A stretch of DNA of 36,478 nucleotides from Sphaerochaeta sp. (GTDB lineage: Bacteria > Spirochaetota > Spirochaetia > Sphaerochaetales > Sphaerochaetaceae), in contig JAQVVB010000003.1 in the NCBI GenBank assembly GCA_028699215.1, positions 1 through 36,478 of the forward strand. Reading direction: 5' to 3'. A program made the translations under genes and the position numbers. Within the stretch, counting starts at the first letter, position 1. Each line of letters begins with the position of its first letter. A model generated the notes under the pieces. That model was not told the DNA's origin, made no database searches, and was given only the letters and a program-made list of their open reading frames with translations. Of this stretch, positions 28,549-35,299 are shown piece by piece.

Positions 28549-29340
28549 TTATTCTTTGGTAAGCAATCCCTCATCATTGTCAAAGGTTTTGTTTCTGAGA
28601 TTCTTGAAGAGTTTGACGAGTTTAGGGACTGTGAGTTTTGATTTTTCCTCTCCACTAACATCCAGGATGATGGTTCCCTCATCCATCATGATGAGTCGGT
28701 TCCCAAAGTCAATGGCAAACTGCATGTTGTGCGTGACCATCAGTGCAGTAAGCTCATATTCTTTGATGAAACGCTCTGTAAGATCCATTACCACCTGAGC
28801 GTTTCGAGGGTCCAGAGCAGCAGTATGCTCGTCAAGCAACAGCATCTTGGGTTTGCTCATGACCGTCATGAGCAAAGTAAGGGCCTGACGTTGCCCCCCT
28901 GAGAGCAATCCTACGTTATCTCGCAGTCGATCCTGCAACCCAATTGGTTCCAAGAGTTTTTTGAACTGTTCTCGTTTCTCGTTATTGAGACTGATGCGCA
29001 GTCCCTTCATGCCTTTGGTGGCAGCTGTGATCATATTGTCTTCGATCGACATGTTGGCAGCGGTTCCACGAGTTGGATCTTGGAATATCCTACCGATGGT
29101 CATGGCACGCTTATACTCAGGACTATTGGTCACATCATTTCCATCGAAAATGATTTTTCCGCTGGTGACGGGATAGGTGCCGCTGATCAAATTGAAGAGT
29201 GTGGACTTGCCTGATCCATTTGATCCGACAACGCAAATGACGTCTCTTTTGTTGACATGCAAGGTAACATCATCGAGAGCCATTTTTTCATTTACGGTCC
29301 CTGGATAGAAGACCTTGGTCATATTGGTAATGTCGAGCAT
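28549..29340 (-). CDS. ABC transporter ATP-binding protein
   Basis: GSNGSGKSTLFNLISG Walker A, LSGGQRQALTLLMTVMSKPKMLLLDEHTAALDPR signature and Walker B. Confidence 0.93.
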   Translation of the reverse strand: MLDITNMTKVFYPGTVNEKMALDDVTLHVNKRDVICVVGSNGSGKSTLFNLISGTYPVTSGKIIFDGNDVTNSPEYKRAMTIGRIFQDPTRGTAANMSIEDNMITAATKGMKGLRISLNNEKREQFKKLLEPIGLQDRLRDNVGLLSGGQRQALTLLMTVMSKPKMLLLDEHTAALDPRNAQVVMDLTERFIKEYELTALMVTHNMQFAIDFGNRLIMMDEGTIILDVSGEEKSKLTVPKLVKLFKNLRNKTFDNDEGLLTKE

Positions 29341-30287
29341 CAGTTTTCCTCCTTCAGTTCTGCTTCGTGCCGGGCAAGTGAACGTGCAATCGCTTTTCGC
29401 CTTGCACCCTTGGAAGAAGCGACACTCCTGGTCTGGGCGATGAACAGCGAGGCAATTACCAAAATACCGGTAAGCAGCTTGAAGTCGTTCGGAGTGATGT
29501 TGACCAGATACCCATATTTTCGTCCAAAGAACATGAGAGCCTTATACATGATCGCACCAAGGATGGCCCGTAGGGTAAGCAAGGAAATCTTGTTGGTGGA
29601 GAAGAGGAATTCTCCGAGCATGATAGCCGCAAGTCCCTGGACCACCATGCCCTGTCCAAGATTTGCATCGGCAAAGCCCTGGTACTGAGCCAACAGTCCT
29701 CCAGAAAGCGCTATCAGTCCGTTGGAGAGTCCAATGCCCATGAGCTTGAGAATGTCCGGGTTGATGCCTTGGCTGATCACCATCTGTTCATTTCCACCCA
29801 TGGCTCCCAAGGAAACACCCAAATCTGTTCTAAAGAAGATATCGATCAATACCTTGATGAACAGCACCACCAAGAGCGTCCCTAAAAGGGAGGCCCATTC
29901 GGAAGGGATGAAAGAGAATATCTTCGGGAGTTTTGAATAGAGGGTCTCAACGCGAAGAAGAGGAACATTTGCCTTGTTTCCAAGAATGCGCAGGTTGATG
30001 GAATAGAGCATCGTCATGGTCAGAATTCCTGCGAGCAACCCAGGAATCTTCAGCTTGTTGTGAATGGCGGCAGTGACCATTCCAGCCAAGACACCAGCTA
30101 AAAACGAAAGAACCAAAGCAAGGTAAATCGGAAAACCGTTTACGATCGCCATGGTTGCAACTGCGGCCCCTGTTGCTACCGATCCATCACAAGTCAGATC
30201 TGCAAAGTCCAGAATCCGGTAAGAGATGAGAATACCGATGACCATAAGAGAAAAGACCAGGCCATCAACGAAAATTCCTTCTATCAT
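29340..30287 (-). CDS. ABC transporter permease (BPD_transp_2-like)
   Basis: DFADLTCDGSVATGAAVATMAIVNGFPIYLALVLSFLAGVLAGMVTAAIHNKLKIPGLLAGILTMTMLYSINLRI. Start MIEGIFVDGL; ATGA overlap with the downstream ATPase. Confidence 0.9.
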   Translation of the reverse strand: MIEGIFVDGLVFSLMVIGILISYRILDFADLTCDGSVATGAAVATMAIVNGFPIYLALVLSFLAGVLAGMVTAAIHNKLKIPGLLAGILTMTMLYSINLRILGNKANVPLLRVETLYSKLPKIFSFIPSEWASLLGTLLVVLFIKVLIDIFFRTDLGVSLGAMGGNEQMVISQGINPDILKLMGIGLSNGLIALSGGLLAQYQGFADANLGQGMVVQGLAAIMLGEFLFSTNKISLLTLRAILGAIMYKALMFFGRKYGYLVNITPNDFKLLTGILVIASLFIAQTRSVASSKGARRKAIARSLARHEAELKEEN

Positions 30288-30304
30288 GTAAAACCCCTTA
30301 AGCA

Positions 30305-30336
30305 GAAAAAACCGCCGGTTATGCAAGACCGGCGGC
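30305..30336 (-). terminator. Intra-operon Rho-independent terminator directly after the substrate-binding protein gene
   Basis: Minus strand CCGCCGGT-CTTGCATA-ACCGGCGG-TTTTTT, 8-bp perfect stem with T6 run; lies between 30354 and the permease start 30287. Confidence 0.82.
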
Positions 30337-30353
30337 AATGTAAAAACCTCAGA

Positions 30354-31367
30354 CTATTTCTGGCTGATTTTCTGACCGTTCTTGATAAGCATGGCTGCTC
30401 CATCCTGCAGTGACTGCGGAATAGTATAACCAAGCTTCTTGGCGGTATCAAGATTAAACCAGAGTTCAAATTTGGTAGGATCGGTGATATAGACGGTTCC
30501 AATATCCCCAGCAGCAGTTCCCTTGAGAACTTTTTCAACTACTTTACCGGTTTCAACTCCGATGCTGTAGTAGTCGAAGCCCCAGGCGATCATGGCTTCA
30601 AGACCATCGATACCTGATGGATCTGCACTGAAGAGTACCTTTCCAGCTTTGCTGGTGACATCGTCAACAGAAGCGATTGCACTGATTACCGCGTTGTCTG
30701 TAGCAATATAAATTGCATCGACACGTCCGATGATGGATTGGGCGGCCATTTTCACTTCACTTGAGTTGCTGATTGCAGAGCTGACGAATTTTACACCCAG
30801 TTTTTCACAGGCTGCCTTTGCCATTTCCATGAGTACGACACCGTTTGCCTCTCCAGAAGCATAGATATTACCAATGGTTTTAGCTCCGGTAAGGTCTATC
30901 AGGAGTTTGATCTGTTCTTCAACAGGATTCTTATCGGAAACTCCACTGATATTAGCTGCTACCAGACCTGCTTCATCAGCATCGGTTACGGCACTGAAGA
31001 TGACGGGGATGGAAGAGGAAACAGGAAAAACCTGGGCAAGGGCTTGTGCTGAAGGAGTTGCAATACCCACTGCTACATCAACTTTGTCGCTCTTGAATTT
31101 TTGGGCGATTGAAGAGGCTGTGGAGATGTCTCCATTTGCATTCTGAAGATCAAAGGTAACGGCAAGGTCCGTGGTCGCAAGATAATCCATCATACCCTTT
31201 TCTGCTGCATCGAGTGCAGGGTGGGCAAGAAGTTTGGATACACCTACCTTATACGTGCGAGGACCAGTGGTCACTGGGGCTTCAGCTGCTCCGGCAGCGA
31301 AAACCGGTGTGGATAAGGTCGCAATCGATGCAAGCAACAGGATTGCTGTTCTAAGTGAATGTTTCAT
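30354..31367 (-). CDS. ABC transporter substrate-binding protein (ABC_sub_bind-like, PF04392-type)
   Basis: Signal peptide MKHSLRTAILLLASIATLSTPVFAAGAAEA; YKVGVSKLLAHPALDAAEKGMMDYL, GIATPSAQALAQ. GGAGG SD. Heads the permease/ATPase operon. Confidence 0.9.
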   Translation of the reverse strand: MKHSLRTAILLLASIATLSTPVFAAGAAEAPVTTGPRTYKVGVSKLLAHPALDAAEKGMMDYLATTDLAVTFDLQNANGDISTASSIAQKFKSDKVDVAVGIATPSAQALAQVFPVSSSIPVIFSAVTDADEAGLVAANISGVSDKNPVEEQIKLLIDLTGAKTIGNIYASGEANGVVLMEMAKAACEKLGVKFVSSAISNSSEVKMAAQSIIGRVDAIYIATDNAVISAIASVDDVTSKAGKVLFSADPSGIDGLEAMIAWGFDYYSIGVETGKVVEKVLKGTAAGDIGTVYITDPTKFELWFNLDTAKKLGYTIPQSLQDGAAMLIKNGQKISQK

Positions 31368-31407
31368 GTGATTTTCCTCCAATCATGGAATCCTTTCGTT
31401 TTGCGAA

Positions 31408-31436
31408 ACTATAGCCTCAAAATGACTTTTTGTAAA
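31408..31436 (-). promoter_or_regulatory. Sigma70-type promoter of the substrate-binding protein/permease/ATPase operon
   Basis: Minus strand TTTACA (31431-31436), 17-bp spacer, TATAGT (31408-31413). Confidence 0.65.
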
Positions 31437-31441
31437 TCATC

Positions 31442-31482
31442 TTATGCAAGACAATGAATAATAATTCATAAGTTATGCAAGA
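31442..31482. repeat. Two direct copies of TTATGCAAGA, 31 bp apart
   Basis: TTATGCAAGA at 31442-31451 and 31473-31482, enclosing TGAATAATAATTCA and CTTATG...CATAAG inverted repeats. Confidence 0.85.
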
Positions 31483-31582
31483 ATGTGTAAAGAATTACTG
31501 CTTCTCCTTGATTTTCACCAAGCATTTTTCAGCGTTTGCCTTCAACCTCCTAGTTGCAGTAGTATGATGGTTGAGAGGTACT

Positions 31583-32644
31583 ATGATGCAAAAACAAGAC
31601 GCCTATGGATTTGGTATCATCGGTTTGGGGTCTATTGCCAAAACCCACGCTGAAGCACTTTTACACGCAAAAGGATGCAGATTGGTCAGCGGGTATCATG
31701 CAAATAAAGAAAAAGCAACCGCTTTTTGTTCACACTTTGGAGCGAAAGGGTATGATGATTTGGAAGCTTTTCTTTCAGACCCTGCACTGGATGTCGTGTT
31801 GATCGCCACCCCATCGGGGTCTCATCTTGAAAGTGCTCTTGCTTCCATTGCCCACAAAAAGCATGTTCTGATAGAAAAACCCTTGGAAGTGACCGTTGAA
31901 CGATGCGACCAACTCATCTCTGCATCACAGAGAGAACAGGTGGTGCTTGGTAGTATTTTCCAATCACGCTCATATGGCGCGGCAAAAGCAATCAAGAAGG
32001 CCCTTGAAGAGGGAAGGTTTGGACAGCTCACCCTTCTTGATGCGCAGATAAAGTGGTATCGAAGCCAAGCCTATTATGATAGTGCAGCTTGGAGAGGGAC
32101 CTGGCAATATGACGGGGGTGGTATTCTGATGAACCAAGGCATCCATGCAATTGACCTTCTGCAGTGGTTCGGCGGTCCTGTATCGGAAATATTCGGTGCG
32201 ACTGCAACGCTTACACATGAACGAATCGAAGTTGAGGATACTGCGGTGGCAACCTTGAGGTTTGCAAACGGGGCTTTGGGAGTCATTGAAGGGACGACAG
32301 GAACCTATCCTGGGTTTCTCAAGCGCATTGAGGTGTGTGGGAGCCAGGGAAGTGCAATTCTGGAAGAAGACAGCCTCCTTACCTGGAAATTCAGGGAGGA
32401 GAGAATAGAAGATGAGCTGATCCGCACGCAGTTCTCCAAGGAACATGGTTCCAAGGTGGACGCCACCCAATCCAGTGGGTTGGATTTTGCAGGACATCAG
32501 GGGGTCTTTGAAGATTTTGTGCAGGCTTTGCGAGAAAATCGGGATCCGACAATTTCTGGCAAGGAAGCGAGGAAGCCGGTGGAAATCATCGAAGCAATTT
32601 ATGCGAGCGCCAGAGGCAGGGTTCCTGTTTCCTTACCTTTGTAA
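31583..32644 (+). CDS. Gfo/Idh/MocA-family oxidoreductase
   Basis: GFGIIGLGSIAKTHAEALLHAKGCRLVSGYH Rossmann motif, HVLIEKPLEVTVERCDQLI, GGGILMNQGIHAIDLLQWFGG. Confidence 0.93.
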   Translation: MMQKQDAYGFGIIGLGSIAKTHAEALLHAKGCRLVSGYHANKEKATAFCSHFGAKGYDDLEAFLSDPALDVVLIATPSGSHLESALASIAHKKHVLIEKPLEVTVERCDQLISASQREQVVLGSIFQSRSYGAAKAIKKALEEGRFGQLTLLDAQIKWYRSQAYYDSAAWRGTWQYDGGGILMNQGIHAIDLLQWFGGPVSEIFGATATLTHERIEVEDTAVATLRFANGALGVIEGTTGTYPGFLKRIEVCGSQGSAILEEDSLLTWKFREERIEDELIRTQFSKEHGSKVDATQSSGLDFAGHQGVFEDFVQALRENRDPTISGKEARKPVEIIEAIYASARGRVPVSLPL

Positions 32645-32649
32645 AGGAA

Positions 32650-32688
32650 TAAAAAGGCTGCCTCAAAACTTAATTTTGAGGCAGCCTG
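32650..32688. terminator. Bidirectional terminator between the oxidoreductase (+) and second substrate-binding protein (-)
   Basis: AGGCTGCCTCAAAA-CTTAA-TTTTGAGGCAGCCT perfect 14-bp stem; TTTTTATT on the minus strand side. Confidence 0.88.
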
Positions 32689-32714
32689 AACCAATACAAG
32701 GAGTTGTATCGTTA

Positions 32715-33713
32715 TTACTGTTTGATCACCCGCTTTTCTCCATGTTCTACGAGGACTGAAGCAGCCTGCAACAGATCTTCGTCAATGGTGATGCCCAGTT
32801 TCTTTGCAGAATCAAGATTGAACCATAGTTCAAACTGGGAGGGGTCGTTGAAGAAAATGGCGCCGATATCCTTGGGCTTTTCCCCTTTGAGGATTCTTTC
32901 TACGACTTTACCGGTCTCAATGCCTACCGTATAGTAGTTGAAGCCCCAGCTCATCAAGAAATCAATGCCTTCGCTGCTGGTGGTGTCGGTGTTGAAGAGG
33001 GGAATTCCTGCTTTATCGCATACTTCACTGACGCTGGTGATGGCACTAACCACCGTATTGTCGATTGCCACATACATTCCGTCGACTCGATTGATGATGG
33101 ACTGGGCGGCCATTTTCACTTCACTGGAGTTGCTGATGGCTGCGGCGACAAACTCAACCCCGTTTTTCTTGCAGATTTCTCTTGCAAGTTCCATCATGGC
33201 CACTCCATTGGCTTCACTGCTGGTGTAGATCATTCCCAGGCTTTTGGGCTTGATGATGGAAAAATAGGTTTCAAGCTGAAGCTCAATTGGATTCAAATCG
33301 GAAATGCCTGCAATGTTGGTGTCTTCTGTTTTGTCGTAATTGGCTAGCAGTCCTGCCGCCAAGGGGTCGGTGATGGCACCGAATACCACAGGTTTTGTGG
33401 TGATGACCTGTGCAAGGGCTTGTGCTGGAGGAGTCGCAATCCCTATTACGATGTCCTTGTCGTCGCTCTTGAATTTCTGGGCTATGGCGATTGCCGTTGC
33501 TATTTCGGCATTACAATTCTGCAAGTCATAGGTTGCTTTGATACCGGTGGAATCGAGATAATCGATGATCCCCTGTTCGATTGCATCCAAAGCGGGGTGA
33601 GCCACCATTTTGGATATTCCGATGGATACGGTTTCTGGGTTTGTTTCTTTTGCAGGTTGGGCGAACAATAGGGCAGGAAGCAACAACAACGTGAGGATGC
33701 AAATCTTTTTCAT
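32715..33713 (-). CDS. Second ABC transporter substrate-binding protein, paralogue of 30354-31367
   Basis: Signal peptide MKKICILTLLLLPALLFAQPAKE; VSIGISKMVAHPALDAIEQGIIDYL, AISNSSEVKMAAQSII and FELWFNLD.AKKLG shared with the 30354-31367 product. AAGGAG SD. Confidence 0.9.
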   Translation of the reverse strand: MKKICILTLLLLPALLFAQPAKETNPETVSIGISKMVAHPALDAIEQGIIDYLDSTGIKATYDLQNCNAEIATAIAIAQKFKSDDKDIVIGIATPPAQALAQVITTKPVVFGAITDPLAAGLLANYDKTEDTNIAGISDLNPIELQLETYFSIIKPKSLGMIYTSSEANGVAMMELAREICKKNGVEFVAAAISNSSEVKMAAQSIINRVDGMYVAIDNTVVSAITSVSEVCDKAGIPLFNTDTTSSEGIDFLMSWGFNYYTVGIETGKVVERILKGEKPKDIGAIFFNDPSQFELWFNLDSAKKLGITIDEDLLQAASVLVEHGEKRVIKQ

Positions 33714-33737
33714 AGGGGATCTCCTTGTGATGACGTT

Positions 33738-33767
33738 ACTATAAACAGAAACGTAAAGGATGTGCAA
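33738..33767 (-). promoter_or_regulatory. Promoter of the second substrate-binding protein gene
   Basis: Minus strand TTGCAC, 18-bp spacer, TATAGT. Confidence 0.5.
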
Positions 33768-33813
33768 GTATCTATCTAAAGAAACATGATTTTTTTTCAT
33801 TTATTTGGGTATG

Positions 33814-33840
33814 AAAAAAGCCCCCAAAAAAGGAGGCTTT
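33814..33840 (-). terminator. Rho-independent terminator of the hyperacidic protein gene
   Basis: Minus strand AAAGCCTCC-TTTTTT-GGGGGCTTT followed by TTTC. Confidence 0.75.
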
Positions 33841-33860
33841 GTACTGCTTGTGACAAGTGC

Positions 33861-34130
33861 TTACAAGTCTTCGTCCAAGTCATCGAATTCATCGTCATCA
33901 AAGAACTCGTCTTCGAACGATTCGTCGCCTTCGACCATGAATCCATCATCAAGAAGTTCATCATCCTCTTCATCGTCTTCGATGATTTCATCGTCGTCGT
34001 CGCTGAATTCAATTACTTCCGGAGCATCGTATATGTCAGCTAATAAAGCATCTTCTTCATCTTCCAGTTCGCTGAAATAACGATCTTCTTCATCATCGAG
34101 GTCTTCGTCTTCCTCACGGAATTTTGCCAT
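33861..34130 (-). CDS. Hyperacidic small protein of unknown function (89 aa)
   Basis: MAKFREEDEDLDDEEDRYFSELEDEEDALLADIYDAPEVIEFSDDDDEIIEDDEEDDELLDDGFMVEGDESFEDEFFDDDEFDDLDEDL; 50 D/E by count. AAGGAG SD 9 nt upstream of ATG, promoter TTGACA-17-TATGTT, terminator downstream. Confidence 0.82.
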   Translation of the reverse strand: MAKFREEDEDLDDEEDRYFSELEDEEDALLADIYDAPEVIEFSDDDDEIIEDDEEDDELLDDGFMVEGDESFEDEFFDDDEFDDLDEDL

Positions 34131-34168
34131 GCCGGTACTCCTTAAAAACGTCTCTTCCCTATGTCTAC

Positions 34169-34197
34169 AACATAAGAGAAGCTTATCCACTTGTCAA
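34169..34197 (-). promoter_or_regulatory. Strong sigma70-type promoter of the hyperacidic protein gene
   Basis: Minus strand TTGACA (34192-34197), 17-bp spacer, TATGTT (34169-34174). Confidence 0.7.
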
Positions 34198-34270
34198 TTG
34201 GTTTTGGTGTGTTTTAAGCTGTTTGGAAACGCTCTGGACAGCCTTGTTTACCACTGCTATGATAACCACT

Positions 34271-35299
34271 ATGAAAGAAGAACCTATCTATTTGGCACTT
34301 CCCATGGGCGATCCCGCAGGTATTGGTCCTGAGATCATACTCAAGATGATTGATTCCCATGCTACTCCCTTTTCAGTTGCTTTGGTTGTTGTCGGCGATG
34401 CTTCTCTTTTTAGGAAAACATCGAGTGATCTTTACCTTCCTTTCACTTTCGATGCCGTCGTTGAAAACGAGGCGGACCTTCTTGAAGCAAAAGAAGAAGG
34501 GAAGCGTTGTATCCTCTATGACATGCACACAGTTGATCTCTCCTGTTTTGCATACGGAGCGATAAGCGCCATGTGTGGAAAGGCAGCTTTTGATGCAGTG
34601 AAACTCTGTGTCGAACTTGTGGAGAAAGGTATGTGCAAGGCAGTAGTGACTCCTCCTTTACATAAGGAAGCCCTCAAGGCTGCAAACATATCCCATATCG
34701 GGTATACGGAAATCCTTTCGGATTTGAGTTCTACCAAGAACGCCGTTACGATGTTCGATACCTTGGGGTTGAAGATTTTCTTTCATACTAGGCATCTTTC
34801 ACTTCGTGATGCTTGCAAAGCGGTTACCAAGGAAAGTCTGCTCAAGACCATTCTTTCCTGTGATGCCATAACGAAGAGTTCCCAAGCGTTTGATATGCAG
34901 CTTCCCCTTGTGGTTGCCGGGCTCAATCCCCATTGTGGGGAACATGGGCTTTTTGGCGACGAAGAGCAGACAGCCATTGAACCTGCCGTTTTTGAGGCGA
35001 GAAGGCTGGGGGTTGAAGTCGTTGGTCCTGTAGGTGCTGACTCTGTCTTTTATCAGACGAGGATGGGCAAGTATAGGGCGGTGATCTCCCTGTATCACGA
35101 CCAAGGTCATATTGCAGCAAAAACGCTTGATTTCAATCAGACCATTTCCATTACCTGGAATCTTCCTTTCTTGCGGACGAGTGTAGATCATGGAACGGCT
35201 TTCGATATAGCCGGAAAGGGTGTTGCCGACAGCCAAGGAATGGTGCGAGCCGTTCTTGTCGCATCAGAGTATCTTGCCAAAGGGGACATGTATCAATGA
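34271..35299 (+). CDS. pdxA: 4-hydroxythreonine-4-phosphate dehydrogenase family (PdxA)
   Basis: LPMGDPAGIGPEIILKM, VTPPLHKEALKAANISHIGYTEIL, AGLNPHCGEHGLFGDEE, ALYHDQGHIAAKTL-type motif, SVDHGTAFDIAGKG. Start at MKEEPIYLALP. Confidence 0.93.
   Translation: MKEEPIYLALPMGDPAGIGPEIILKMIDSHATPFSVALVVVGDASLFRKTSSDLYLPFTFDAVVENEADLLEAKEEGKRCILYDMHTVDLSCFAYGAISAMCGKAAFDAVKLCVELVEKGMCKAVVTPPLHKEALKAANISHIGYTEILSDLSSTKNAVTMFDTLGLKIFFHTRHLSLRDACKAVTKESLLKTILSCDAITKSSQAFDMQLPLVVAGLNPHCGEHGLFGDEEQTAIEPAVFEARRLGVEVVGPVGADSVFYQTRMGKYRAVISLYHDQGHIAAKTLDFNQTISITWNLPFLRTSVDHGTAFDIAGKGVADSQGMVRAVLVASEYLAKGDMYQ

Noticed and set aside
33797-34012. Minus-strand 71-aa ORF MNSATTTMKSS...
   Set aside because: Out-of-frame reading within the hyperacidic gene, and it runs through the terminator hairpin.
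33805-34080. Plus-strand 91-aa poly-serine ORF
   Set aside because: It is the exact antisense of the Asp/Glu-rich gene (GAT/GAA codons read as TCA/TTC-type serine-rich codons in another frame); no SD or promoter supports it.
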